From Gammaproteobacteria bacterium (GTDB taxonomy: Bacteria; Pseudomonadota; Gammaproteobacteria; GCA-001735895): a stretch of 64,000 bases of DNA. The position numbers and the translations under genes are program-made. Where the stretch lies: positions 1-64,000 of the forward strand of contig JABHSO010000013.1 of NCBI GenBank assembly GCA_018669845.1, written 5' to 3'. Position 1 is the stretch's first letter, and each line of letters begins with the position of its first letter. Below the pieces are notes generated by a model. The model was not told where the DNA came from and ran no database searches. It saw only the letters and a program-made list of their open reading frames with translations. Shown one piece after another: positions 24,829-33,999 of the stretch.

Positions 24829-26745
24829 TTATATAACTGCAGCCTGCTTGTCATAGTCACTGCGTAACTGTTCAATCTCTTCACTGATTTCAAACCATTC
24901 CATTTCCAGTTCATCCAGTTGCTTTTTATTATCAGCCTGCTTGAATAATAAATCACGTAACTTCTCTTTTTGAGATTCTTCATAAGTTGCCGAATCTGCC
25001 AGCTTTGATTCAACCTCAAGCTGTTGCTTTTCTACTTTTTCAATTGCTCTTTCCAGGCGAGTCTGACGGCTAATCTGTGGCTGAATGGTTTTACGAAATT
25101 CAGCATCACGTTTTTTCTTTTCCTTTTTATCTAAAACCGGTTTAACTGCTCCAGTAGAAACATCAGTTTTTTGATTTCTACGCTCTGCAAGCCAGCGTGG
25201 ATAATCATCCACTTCATCTTTAAAAGTTAATACTTTGCCGGAGTCGACCAGTAAAAGCTCATCACACACAGTCCTTAAAAGGTGACGATCATGCGAAACC
25301 AAAATAACAGTACCCGAGAAACTTTGTATCGCATTATTCAGTGCAAGGCGCATTTCAAGATCCAGATGATTGGTTGGTTCATCCAGCAATAACAGATTTG
25401 GTTTTTGCCATATAAGCAATGCCAGTACCAGCCGTGCTTTTTCACCGCCAGAAAAAGGGCCTACCTTATCCAGCACCTTGTCTCCACGAAAATTAAATCC
25501 ACCCAGATAGGATCGGAGTTCTTTTTCAGGGGCTTTTTCATCGATTCGTTGTAAATGCAATAATGGCGAGGCATCTTTATCCAGCTGTTCCAGTTGATGC
25601 TGAGCAAAGTAACCTACTTTTAAATCTTTAGCTTTTTCAATAGCACCCTTTTGTGGTTGTAATTCACCTGCAATCAATTTAATCAGGGTCGATTTACCCG
25701 CTCCATTGAGACCCAGTAATCCAATTCTTTCACCCGGTAACAAGGTATGGTTTATTTTCTGCAAAATCGTTTTATCTTCATAACCTGCAGATACATTATC
25801 AATACGCATCAAGAAACCGGGTAACACTTCAGGTTCGGCAAACTCAAAACTAAAGGGTGAATCAACATGAGCTGGTGCAATCAAGGCCATTCTTTCCAGA
25901 GCCTTAACCCGGCTTTGAGCCTGTTTTGCTTTGGTGGCTTTAGCTTTAAAGCGATCCACAAACGCCTGCATATGTTTGATACTTTTCTGCTGTTTTACAT
26001 AATTGCTTTGTTGTTGCGATAAACGCTCGGCACGTAATTTTTCAAAAGCACTGTAGTTACCTTTATACAAACGCATCGATTGTTGCTCTACATGGGCAAT
26101 GCTGGTTACTACTGAATCAAGAAAGTCTCGATCATGCGAAATCATGATCAACGTACCCTGGTATCTTTTCAGCCATTGCTCTAACCAGATGACCGCATCC
26201 AGATCGAGGTGATTGGTCGGCTCATCCAGTAACAGCAAATCAGACCGGCACATTAAGGCACTGGCAAGATTGAGACGCATACGCCATCCACCGGAGAAGT
26301 CATTCATAGGGCGTTGCAGGTCATCTTCAGTAAAACTTAAACCGGTTAACAACTTAGCAGCTCGACTGTTAGCCTGATAGCCGTCAATTTCTTCCAGACG
26401 AACATGACAGGCCGAAATTTCATTACCGTCAGCTTTTTCTTCGGCTCGCTGTAAACGTTTCTGTAATTCACGCAGCTCAACATCTCCATCCATAACCACC
26501 TCAATAGCTGGACGATTTGATGAATCAGTTTCCTGGGCTACATGCGCAACCACCCAGCCGGGCGTTATAAAGAAGTTTCCTTCATCGGGCTGCAGATCCC
26601 CCAGAATTAAACTCAGTAGTGATGATTTGCCACAGCCATTGGCTCCCGTTAAGCCCAGCTTATTGCCACCTGAGATATTTATGGTGACATCATCAAACAG
26701 CAGCAAAGCGCCTCTGCGTAACGCCAGTTTTTCGAGTTTTAACAT
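24829..26745 (-). CDS. yheS: ABC-F family ATPase YheS-like
   Basis: 638 residues with two ABC domains in one chain and no membrane part. Domain 1: GANGCGKSSLLSL Walker A, FSGGWRMRLNLA signature, LLLLDEPTNHLDLDAV Walker B. A basic linker (KATKAKQAQSRVKALERM) follows, then domain 2: GLNGAGKSTLIKLI, FSGGEKARLVLALL, LLLDEPTNHLDLEM. The C-terminal about 100 residues form a coiled coil. The linker and FSGGWRMR context match YheS, a translation-associated ABC-F protein that acts at the ribosomal E site. ATG at 26745. Convergent with recQ. Confidence 0.93.
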   Translation of the reverse strand: MLKLEKLALRRGALLLFDDVTINISGGNKLGLTGANGCGKSSLLSLILGDLQPDEGNFFITPGWVVAHVAQETDSSNRPAIEVVMDGDVELRELQKRLQRAEEKADGNEISACHVRLEEIDGYQANSRAAKLLTGLSFTEDDLQRPMNDFSGGWRMRLNLASALMCRSDLLLLDEPTNHLDLDAVIWLEQWLKRYQGTLIMISHDRDFLDSVVTSIAHVEQQSMRLYKGNYSAFEKLRAERLSQQQSNYVKQQKSIKHMQAFVDRFKAKATKAKQAQSRVKALERMALIAPAHVDSPFSFEFAEPEVLPGFLMRIDNVSAGYEDKTILQKINHTLLPGERIGLLGLNGAGKSTLIKLIAGELQPQKGAIEKAKDLKVGYFAQHQLEQLDKDASPLLHLQRIDEKAPEKELRSYLGGFNFRGDKVLDKVGPFSGGEKARLVLALLIWQKPNLLLLDEPTNHLDLEMRLALNNAIQSFSGTVILVSHDRHLLRTVCDELLLVDSGKVLTFKDEVDDYPRWLAERRNQKTDVSTGAVKPVLDKKEKKKRDAEFRKTIQPQISRQTRLERAIEKVEKQQLEVESKLADSATYEESQKEKLRDLLFKQADNKKQLDELEMEWFEISEEIEQLRSDYDKQAAVI

Positions 26746-26907
26746 AGTTTTTTACAGTAACCTTTAACCAGGACAAACCTGTGAAAAGATGAAAATATGG
26801 TTTTTACACCCCAAACAACACTTTTTAGCGACTTAGTTCAATGAATATTGCCTCAATAGCAAAGTCTCATTTATGGTAATATCGCCCGTTTTCAGCGAAT
26901 TAAGCTT

Positions 26908-27618
26908 ATGAATATTGAAGAATACTATCAAACGGAAGGTTCGACGCTCTCTTTTACTCGACAGCAAGCCAGTGATTTTGCTAAAAATGTGGCGGGGGAT
27001 TTTAACCCAATCCACGATATAGATTCCAAACGATTTTGCGTTCCGGGTGATTTACTCTTTTCAGTAATGATTCATCACTACGGTTTACGCCAGAATATGA
27101 TCTTTAATTTCTCTGGCATGGTTGGAGATCACGTTAAACTGATTTTACCCGAACCGAACAGTGAAACCGAACATCTTGTATTGATGGATGAGAATGAAAA
27201 AAAATATCTGGCGATGGAATGCAATGGAAATTCCACCACCAATGAAAGTTTGATTGAATCCCTGACAACTCATTATGTCGAATTTTCCAGCCAGGCATTT
27301 CCTCACATCATTGTACCTCTGATGTCAGAACAGAACGTAATGATCAACCCGGATAGGCCCTTGATCATTTATGAAAGCATGAGTCTTGAACTGGACAGAC
27401 TGGATATTGATGGTATAGACCTCGAGCTTAGTAATAGCACATTACAGGTAAAAGGAAAACGTGGCGGTTTAACGCTTGATTATGATTTGTTTTCAGCCGG
27501 TAAAAAAATAGGGCGTGGCTGCAAAAGAATGGTTCTGAGTGGTTTAAGAGAGTTTGATAAAACTCGCATGGATGAAGTAACTGATACTTATAATCAGAGA
27601 AAGAAGAAATTCTCCTAA
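26908..27618 (+). CDS. DUF3581 domain protein
   Basis: 236 residues. The N-terminal part (TRQQASDFAKNVAGDFNPIHD, CVPGDLLFSVM, FSGMVGDHVKL) is the DUF3581 signature, resembling a hot-dog dehydratase motif (DFNPIH...D). The protein is widespread in marine gammaproteobacteria and has no assigned function. The gene stands alone, divergent from yheS, and is followed by a folded repeat element. Confidence 0.85.
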   Translation: MNIEEYYQTEGSTLSFTRQQASDFAKNVAGDFNPIHDIDSKRFCVPGDLLFSVMIHHYGLRQNMIFNFSGMVGDHVKLILPEPNSETEHLVLMDENEKKYLAMECNGNSTTNESLIESLTTHYVEFSSQAFPHIIVPLMSEQNVMINPDRPLIIYESMSLELDRLDIDGIDLELSNSTLQVKGKRGGLTLDYDLFSAGKKIGRGCKRMVLSGLREFDKTRMDEVTDTYNQRKKKFS

Positions 27619-27633
27619 CGAAATTTATATCTA

Positions 27634-27795
27634 GGAGCCTGTCGGACTTAGGTAATCGTAGCGAGGGAATGCCATTTTGAGCCAGGTTTTTCTATCAATT
27701 TGGGCGAATAGTTATTCATATTCAACCAAATTGATAGGAAAAGATGATCAAAATGGCTTTTCCGCAGTAGATTCATCCTAAGTCCAACAGGCTCC
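27634..27795. repeat. 162-bp foldback (MITE-like) element
   Basis: Ends GGAGCCTGTCGGACTTAGG (27634-27652) and CCTAAGTCCAACAGGCTCC (27777-27795) are inverted with one mismatch in 19. Two more nested inverted pairs continue inward: GCCATTTTGA (27671) with TCAAAATGGC (27749), and TTTTCTATCAATTTGG (27687) with CCAAATTGATAGGAAA (27726). The whole could fold as one long hairpin with bulges. No open frame. It sits between the DUF3581 gene and the 3' end of dsrE2. Confidence 0.75.
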
Positions 27796-27834
27796 AAGAA
27801 CTGAAGTAAACTTCAGCTCTCGATATTCAACGCT

Positions 27835-28422
27835 TTAGACAAACAGGTTCACATCGGCTTCCAGAGCAGTCGGCAGAAAGCTGGCAGCCCCCACCCATTC
27901 ACTGATTTCAGGGATAAAATCCTGTTTACTGTAATCAAACAGGTCTACCGTCATCTGACAGGCGACCATTTTGACATCCGCCTCCAAACAAAGATCACGT
28001 AACTCACTGATACTTGCGATACCTTTATTATCCATAGTTTTACGCATCATTGAGCTTGCCATTCCTTCAAAACCTGGCATCAGCGCCATGACTGAGGTTG
28101 GAATTGGCATCTCTATTCCATTCGGTAACTTCATTGGCATTGCAGGGTTACCAAGAGGTGTCACTTTCAAATCAAGATCACTTTTCAACAGATTCAATCC
28201 GTAAAAAGTAAAAAAGATTGAAACATCCCAACCCAGTGCCGATGCCGTAGAGGCCAGAATAAATGGTGGATAAGCCATATCCAGTGTTCCTTTGGTGGCA
28301 ATAATGGTCATAGACGGAGTTTTAGCAGAATCCCTTTCAGCCATTTTTTGCTCAAATCGCTGATCAAACCATTCGTTTAATGAATCCTGGGGTAACTCTA
28401 GTTGTTGTGCAGCGTTCATCAT
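27835..28422 (-). CDS. DsrE2-type sulfur carrier protein (DsrE/DsrF/DrsH-like)
   Basis: 195 residues. Residues 35-195 form the DsrE-like fold: TIIATKGTLDMAYPPFILAS, DVSIFFTFYGLNLLK, then LKVTPLGNPAMPM, and the conserved Cys in KMVACQMTVDLFDY. DsrE2 proteins carry persulfide sulfur and work with TusA; they occur in sulfur-oxidising and sulfur-trafficking operons, and many are membrane-associated. The gene starts 8 bases after tusA with AGGAGATA upstream, so the two form one operon. A rhodanese, the usual third partner, is not adjacent. Confidence 0.88.
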   Translation of the reverse strand: MMNAAQQLELPQDSLNEWFDQRFEQKMAERDSAKTPSMTIIATKGTLDMAYPPFILASTASALGWDVSIFFTFYGLNLLKSDLDLKVTPLGNPAMPMKLPNGIEMPIPTSVMALMPGFEGMASSMMRKTMDNKGIASISELRDLCLEADVKMVACQMTVDLFDYSKQDFIPEISEWVGAASFLPTALEADVNLFV

Positions 28423-28430
28423 TATCTCCT

Positions 28431-28664
28431 TTATTGTTTACGAATTTGAAAAATATAGTCACCATCTGACTGACTGGAACCCAACAATTCATTGCCTGTC
28501 TGGGTACAGAAAGATTCAATATCTTTCAGCGAGCCCGGATCGGTTGAAGTCATTTCAAGGATCTCACCCTGCTGCAAAGCTGCAATTGCTTTTTTTGTAC
28601 GAAGAATAGGTAAAGGACAATTTAACCCCCTGGCATCCAGTGTTTGTGCAATTTCAATACTCAT
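28431..28664 (-). CDS. tusA: TusA-family sulfurtransferase
   Basis: 77 residues. LDARGLNCPLPILRTKKAI near the N-terminus places the sulfur-accepting Cys at residue 16 in the CPxP motif. TusA moves persulfide sulfur, either for tRNA thiolation or, when paired with DsrE proteins, for sulfane-sulfur oxidation. TTAGGAGAG lies just before the ATG. It is first in the pair with dsrE2, and the upstream sequence holds the same operator-like element found before the neighbouring TetR gene. Confidence 0.92.
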   Translation of the reverse strand: MSIEIAQTLDARGLNCPLPILRTKKAIAALQQGEILEMTSTDPGSLKDIESFCTQTGNELLGSSQSDGDYIFQIRKQ

Positions 28665-28687
28665 ATATTCTCTCCTAAATTTATAGA

Positions 28688-28701
28688 TGACCGGTCGGTC
28701 A
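28688..28701. promoter_or_regulatory. TetR-type operator upstream of tusA-dsrE2
   Basis: TGACCGGTCGGTCA contains the inverted repeat GACCG-GT-CGGTC. It lies 24-37 bases upstream of the tusA start. Its 12-base core (GACCGGTCGGTC, 28689-28700) is identical to the one in front of the TetR gene (29633-29644), so the same repressor probably binds both. Confidence 0.75.
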
Positions 28702-28812
28702 ACTAATTTCGAAAAATTTTACTTACTTATATATGTTTAACTATTGTTTAAAACTCAACCACTATGGGCTAAAAGTAGTTCCCTTTTAGAAACGCTCGCT
28801 TGATTGCTCTTT

Positions 28813-28879
28813 GTAGGGTGCGCCGTGCGCACCATCGTATTCCGCTGCCAAGGCCGATGGTGCGCACGGCACACCCTAC
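28813..28879. repeat. REP-like palindromic repeat, copy 2
   Basis: Left arm 28813-28837 (begins GTAGGGTGCGCCGTGCGC) and right arm 28855-28879 (ends GCACGGCACACCCTAC) are inverted 25-bp copies with one mismatch, around a 17-base loop. It lies between the TetR gene and tusA. Confidence 0.85.
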
Positions 28880-29012
28880 CAGTAACTTCAACCATATTTG
28901 CCACCCACTTCCAGATCATGTGTAGCAGCTAAAGCCTTGCACTAAAAGTACAGTGTTTAACTAGCGCACTGATAACAATAAATTTTATAAACTGACCGGG
29001 CTACTCTGTGGC

Positions 29013-29615
29013 TCAGTTCATTAACTCTATACGAATACATTTTATCGCCGGTCCCAGACGTTGAATAACTTCAGGGTCATTGCGCGATTTAGCCAGCAAA
29101 ATCATTCCTTCCAGGTAAGACAACATAGCCTGAGCAGTTAAATCGGTATCCAGTGCAGCAATAGCACCTTCGGCAACCGCTTCAACCAATGTGCTTTCAA
29201 AGCGGGATTTTGTTTTATCAAATACAGCACTTAACTTGGCACGCAAAATATCATCCCGGGTACTGACTTCCAGCACCAGGTTTCCAAACAAACAGCCAGG
29301 CATACGCCCTTCGATATCTTTGGCTGCTTTTTGCCAGTAATAAGCCGCATCAATCAGGTAATCCAGTCGTTCCATCGGTTGCAGATTTTGATCAAAAGCT
29401 TCATGCACAAAACCGTGTGCCCATTCATCAGCCATATCATCAATTACTGCTAATGCAAGGTCACGCTTGGAAGGAAAGAAATGATAAAAGCTGCCTTTTT
29501 GAACATTGGCTACATCACATATTTGTTTGATACCTATATCTGAATAACTACTGCTATGGAACAACCCACGAGCTGTCATCAGGATACGATCTTTGGTTTC
29601 TAGCGTTGATTTCAT
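29013..29615 (-). CDS. TetR/AcrR family transcriptional regulator
   Basis: 200 residues from the ATG at 29615. N-terminal TetR helix-turn-helix: TKDRILMTARGLFHSSSY, then IKQICDVANVQKGSFYHFFPSKRDL. The C-terminal ligand domain contains MPGCLFGNLVLEVS, a region whose Cys could be reactive. The frame extends 12 codons upstream, but that would bury the operator-like GACCGGTCGGTC inside the coding region, so the shorter start is preferred. The same element precedes tusA, so it likely represses itself and tusA-dsrE2. The effector may be a reactive sulfur or electrophilic compound (inference). Confidence 0.9.
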   Translation of the reverse strand: MKSTLETKDRILMTARGLFHSSSYSDIGIKQICDVANVQKGSFYHFFPSKRDLALAVIDDMADEWAHGFVHEAFDQNLQPMERLDYLIDAAYYWQKAAKDIEGRMPGCLFGNLVLEVSTRDDILRAKLSAVFDKTKSRFESTLVEAVAEGAIAALDTDLTAQAMLSYLEGMILLAKSRNDPEVIQRLGPAIKCIRIELMN

Positions 29616-29630
29616 CACACAAGAATATAG

Positions 29631-29646
29631 TTGACCGGTCGGTCTA
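29631..29646. promoter_or_regulatory. TetR-type operator in front of its own gene
   Basis: TTGACCGGTCGGTCTA, with the inverted repeat GACCG-GT-CGGTC, lies 16-31 bases upstream of the regulator's start. It shares its 12-base core exactly with the tusA promoter region, indicating autoregulation. Confidence 0.75.
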
Positions 29647-29687
29647 GTCAAGTATATTTTTTATAATCCACTCTATTGCTTGATTCT

Positions 29688-29765
29688 GGTGCGCATGGCG
29701 CACCCTACATTTGTAGAAAAACTCTAGATTATGTTTTAGCTTTCGTAGGGTGCGCCGTACGCACC
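29688..29765. repeat. REP-like repeat, copy 3, inside-out arrangement
   Basis: Two single units, 29688-29708 (GGTGCGCATGGCGCACCC then TAC) and 29745-29765 (GTAGGGTGCGCCGTACGC then ACC), 36 bases apart. Their order is the reverse of the other three copies: here the CTAC/GTAG ends face inward. Each unit contains its own palindrome, GGTGCGC-NNN-GCGCACC or nearly so. The second unit ends 4 bases before the stop codon of the large signalling gene. Confidence 0.8.
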
Positions 29766-29769
29766 ATGA

Positions 29770-32700
29770 TCATATTTTTCGTAAATGATGTAAACTATCA
29801 AGCACAGAATTGCGTAACGCCTTAAGCTCGGTACTTGTTTCTAATAAATGCTTAGTCTCATTATTGATTAGCTGATGAGCAGCTAGTTTACATAAATCAT
29901 GCACTCGCTGATGCAGTTTAACCAGCCGTTGATAATCTTCCTGATCTGCATAGATTTGGTTTCCATCAGAATTTAACCATTTACCAAATTTACAGGCATC
30001 TGCATCCTCTAAATTCTCAGGTAATAGCGATGTGGCTTTATTTTTTATGGCATTCAATACCTGTGATACCAGGCGGTGATGTTCAACAGCCAACACCAAT
30101 AAAGAAATATCAATATCTTCAATATTTGTCTGGCGTACCTGCTTCCACTCTTCTGCCAGCTCAAAATCCTGCATCCAGTTTAGTAAATCCTGTGCAGGCA
30201 TTGGACGTGCGATGCCGTAACCCTGCCCCAGTTCACAGCCCATGCTCAGCAACAGACTACCATGACTCACAGTTTCAACACCTTCTGCTATCGGGGTTCG
30301 ACGAAAAGCCCGGGTCAAACCCAATATGCCTTCGGTTATGGCAACATCATCTGGGTCATCCAGTAAATCCCGAATAAAACTTTGATCTATCTTCAGTATC
30401 TGGGCGGGCAACTGTTTTAGATAAGTTAATGAAGAATACCCAGTACCAAAATCATCCAGCGCAAACTGAATACCCAGCTCCGCACACTGATTCATTATTT
30501 TGCTGACATGATTTATATCGTGTAATGCAGCTGTTTCAAGGATCTCCAGCTCCAGTTGAGAGGAGGGAATATCTGAAAACTCTTCCAGCAGTTGCTTTAA
30601 CGATGAAACAAAACTGGGTTGCTGTAATTGCAACGCTGCAATATTCACGCTTACTTTAACTTCAGTGCCCAAAACTAACCAGTGCCTCATTTGCATCATC
30701 GCTTCACGTAACACCCAGTCACCTAACTCAACAATAAGCGCACTGTGCTCTATGACAGGCAAAAACTCTATCGGGCTCAACAGACCTCTTTTCGGATGAT
30801 TCCAGCGAATCAAAGCCTCCACCCCTACAATTTCTCCGGTACGCATATTCACTTTAGGTTGATACAACAGCACAAACTCATCTTTAGTAAAAGCCCGTGC
30901 AATTTCAGCCTGCATACTCTGCGTGGCGATGGCTCGACGTTCTTCACTGGGATCAAAAAAACTATACTGGTTTTTACCTCGTTTTTTTGCAGCATACATT
31001 GCCTGGTCAGCATGTCGTAACAGGGTATCCGGTTCAGATTCATCCAGTGGATAAAGTGCAATACCAATACTGGCAGACACTGCAGCAATCTGTTCAGACG
31101 CTAATGTATAAGGTTCAGCCACAATCTTAAGAACCCTGTCCACCAACTGCTCTAATTCAAACACACTTTTTAAGTTAAGCATGAGTAGAACAAATTCATC
31201 ACCCCCTAAACGAGCCACAGAATCTTCATGACGCAAAGCCCCCTTCAAACGGGTAGCGACTTCCACCAGCACTTCATCTCCCGCTTTGTGTCCATGCATG
31301 TCATTAATAGGTTTAAAGCCATCCAGGTCGAGATAACACACTGCTACCATACTTTTATGTCGTTCTGCCTGGTTAATTGCCTGCTGCATACGATCATGTA
31401 ATAACAGTCTATTGGGTAAATTTGTTAGCGCATCACTGTAGGCTACTCGCTCTAGTTCAAGTTCCTGCTCTTTGAGATAACTGATATCAGAAAACACCCC
31501 AACATAGTGCTGTATTTGACCCTGTTTATCTTTAACAGCATCGATACTCAGGCGCTCAGTATAAATTTCACCTGTCTTCTTTCGGTTAATAACTTCACCC
31601 TGCCAATTTCCCAGAGTATTTAACGACTCCCACATCTCAGCATAATAATCTACAGAATGGTTACCGGAACTTAACATGCTGGGACTATTCCCCATGAGTT
31701 CTAACTGGGTATACCCGGTTAAACTGAAACAGGCCGGGTTAGCATTAATAATACAGTTGTCTACATCGGTTATAATGATGCCTTCCTGGGAATGTTCAAA
31801 CACACTGGAAGCGAGTCTTTGTGCTTCTTCAGCTTGATAACGATGAGTAATATCATGGGCAACACCTAGAATACCTATCAGTTTTTTATCATCCGATTTA
31901 AACGGAATTTTTGTTGTTTCCATCAGGGCCTTATGGCCATCATCTGCAAAGGTTATCCATTCCTCATTGATCAGAACAGTACCCGCCTGGATAGCCGCTT
32001 TATCATGCTCATGGAAAAAGTCAGCCAGATCACTATCAAAAAGATCATAATCAGTTTTACCAATAATCTCCGACTGTTTTTTACCAACAAATCGCTCAAA
32101 CAATGGATTACAGTCTATGTACACACCATCCATATCTTTTAAAAACATAATGTTCGGTACAGTCTGTAAAATTAGATTCTTCTGAGATTCACTTTCCAGA
32201 AGTTTTTGTTCAGCAATTTTACGAGCAGTTTCATCACTATAAATGGCTACAACTTCACCAGAGTCTAACCGGTATACAAAATTATCACGCCAACCCGTTA
32301 CTCGGTCATCAGAGTACTGAGAAACAGGAAAAGATTCTGATTCTCCTGTTCGCCATACCCGCTGAAAAACATCAAACAAGCCCATATCTTTAATACCGGG
32401 AAATACTTTAGTGACCTTTTTACCTACTAATTCATTACTGTCAATATTGTCTATATTTTCACCCGCCTGATTGAAGTCTATAAACTCAAAATCTTCTCCT
32501 TCATCAACAGCTTTATAAATGGCAACACCATCTGCCATATTTTCAAACAAACCTCTGTACCTGTTCTGGCTGATGGATAATTTGCTTTCACTTTCTTTTT
32601 GATAAGTAATGTCTCTTGAAAGCATAATGAAGCGAGGAGACTCCTCCTGCCAGGACTTCATACTTGTTGATAGCTCAAACCACATGCCACCTTCAGCAGT

Positions 32701-33981
32701 AGACAGATAAATTTGCTGCCCATGAGACTGCCCTGCTATTTTAGCTTCCTTTAAAGCGCCCATAACAATTTTTGCCGATTCTTCCGGCATCACCTCAGAG
32801 ACCGTTTTTCCCATCAACATCGATCTGGTAGCCGTCAATTCTCCCGGGTTTCTGGCCCATACATTTAAGTACCGCCCCTCAATATCAAGCTCGAACATTA
32901 ACTCTGGAATAGCGGACAAAATGGCATCCTGAGAGGCCAGAGTATCCATTAATATCTCTCTATTCTCCCTAAGCTGATAATTTCGATAAGCTAATAGCCA
33001 GAGTAAAAAACCAATAATCGTCAAACTGATAAGAACAAATAGAATAAACCCCTTATTACTGACCCATACCTCAGACCAGATAATTTTATGCGGCTGATCA
33101 AAAGGAGGTAAATGCAATTCTCGTGAAATATTCTTGACAACCTGGTAATCAGCAGGTGGCGAAAAACCTATAATGCCCGCCGCTCTGGCAGCAGGATGAT
33201 TTTCCTCTAAAGCCATCAAAGCTGAAGCAATACGGCTTACTAAGCGTCTATCTACATGAGCCAGAGCAGCAAAAGGCCATTCAGGATAAAGACGGGTTGA
33301 AATTATAAATGGAAAGTTTTTATGAAACTGATGATTAATCACTTTGATTTGCGATAAGTTCAGTTCTCCTTCAGTCACTAAAACTTCAAGAATTTCTGTT
33401 CTAACAAATCCGACATCAGCCTTACCCGACAGCACCATTTTCACTACGGCATCATGCATTCCAGCTTCTATCAAAGAAATGTCTTTCTGAGGATTTATAC
33501 CCGCCTGTAAAAGTTCAAAGGCCTGACTTTGAAACCCGCCAATAAAGTTTGTACTGGGAAATGCTATGAGCCGACCTTCAAGATCGGACAATTGATTAAT
33601 ATCTTTGACGCTACTTCTGGTAAAAATAACGCCACCCAGATGTTGAGTGTAGTTTCCATTTTTACTCCGTTTAACCAGAGTTGCTATGGCACCGGTCAGA
33701 TCATTGTTTCGACGAAGAATGATAAAATGTCTGGGATTTGTGAATAACAAGTCAATACTTTGACTGTTGACAGCATGTTGCATATCTGCCGGTTGCACAA
33801 CCTTTAATTGTATTTGGGTGTCTTTGAGCTGAGTATTCAGGTAATCCACAAGAGGCTGATATCGCTCTATCATTATAGCTTTAGGACGATAAGCAAAAAC
33901 ACCAAGGTTTAATTTATCTACAGCAAAAACTTCAGATACAAAGATAAAGCTAAAGGCTAAACATATGAAAATTAAACGCAT
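29770..33981 (-). CDS. PhnD-like sensor / PAS / GGDEF-EAL / CZB signalling protein
   Basis: About 1403 residues. Signal peptide (to FVSEVFA), then a periplasmic PhnD/phosphonate-binding-like domain (about 25-270: LNLGVFAYRPKAIMIERY, LLFTNPRHF, FPSTNFIGGFQSQA), a membrane helix (about 308-332), at least three to four PAS domains (335-850), a GGDEF domain with intact GGDEF near residue 927, and an EAL domain with EALIRW near 1055. The C-terminal about 100 residues look like a CZB zinc-binding domain: EHHRLV, DACKFGKWL near 1329, HQRVH. Both catalytic motifs are intact, so it could make and degrade cyclic di-GMP. The frame opens at a TTG at 33999; I chose the ATG at 33981 just before the signal peptide. 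Confidence 0.9.
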   Translation of the reverse strand: MRLIFICLAFSFIFVSEVFAVDKLNLGVFAYRPKAIMIERYQPLVDYLNTQLKDTQIQLKVVQPADMQHAVNSQSIDLLFTNPRHFIILRRNNDLTGAIATLVKRSKNGNYTQHLGGVIFTRSSVKDINQLSDLEGRLIAFPSTNFIGGFQSQAFELLQAGINPQKDISLIEAGMHDAVVKMVLSGKADVGFVRTEILEVLVTEGELNLSQIKVINHQFHKNFPFIISTRLYPEWPFAALAHVDRRLVSRIASALMALEENHPAARAAGIIGFSPPADYQVVKNISRELHLPPFDQPHKIIWSEVWVSNKGFILFVLISLTIIGFLLWLLAYRNYQLRENREILMDTLASQDAILSAIPELMFELDIEGRYLNVWARNPGELTATRSMLMGKTVSEVMPEESAKIVMGALKEAKIAGQSHGQQIYLSTAEGGMWFELSTSMKSWQEESPRFIMLSRDITYQKESESKLSISQNRYRGLFENMADGVAIYKAVDEGEDFEFIDFNQAGENIDNIDSNELVGKKVTKVFPGIKDMGLFDVFQRVWRTGESESFPVSQYSDDRVTGWRDNFVYRLDSGEVVAIYSDETARKIAEQKLLESESQKNLILQTVPNIMFLKDMDGVYIDCNPLFERFVGKKQSEIIGKTDYDLFDSDLADFFHEHDKAAIQAGTVLINEEWITFADDGHKALMETTKIPFKSDDKKLIGILGVAHDITHRYQAEEAQRLASSVFEHSQEGIIITDVDNCIINANPACFSLTGYTQLELMGNSPSMLSSGNHSVDYYAEMWESLNTLGNWQGEVINRKKTGEIYTERLSIDAVKDKQGQIQHYVGVFSDISYLKEQELELERVAYSDALTNLPNRLLLHDRMQQAINQAERHKSMVAVCYLDLDGFKPINDMHGHKAGDEVLVEVATRLKGALRHEDSVARLGGDEFVLLMLNLKSVFELEQLVDRVLKIVAEPYTLASEQIAAVSASIGIALYPLDESEPDTLLRHADQAMYAAKKRGKNQYSFFDPSEERRAIATQSMQAEIARAFTKDEFVLLYQPKVNMRTGEIVGVEALIRWNHPKRGLLSPIEFLPVIEHSALIVELGDWVLREAMMQMRHWLVLGTEVKVSVNIAALQLQQPSFVSSLKQLLEEFSDIPSSQLELEILETAALHDINHVSKIMNQCAELGIQFALDDFGTGYSSLTYLKQLPAQILKIDQSFIRDLLDDPDDVAITEGILGLTRAFRRTPIAEGVETVSHGSLLLSMGCELGQGYGIARPMPAQDLLNWMQDFELAEEWKQVRQTNIEDIDISLLVLAVEHHRLVSQVLNAIKNKATSLLPENLEDADACKFGKWLNSDGNQIYADQEDYQRLVKLHQRVHDLCKLAAHQLINNETKHLLETSTELKALRNSVLDSLHHLRKI

Positions 33982-33999
33982 CGCTTTCACTGCTCTCAA

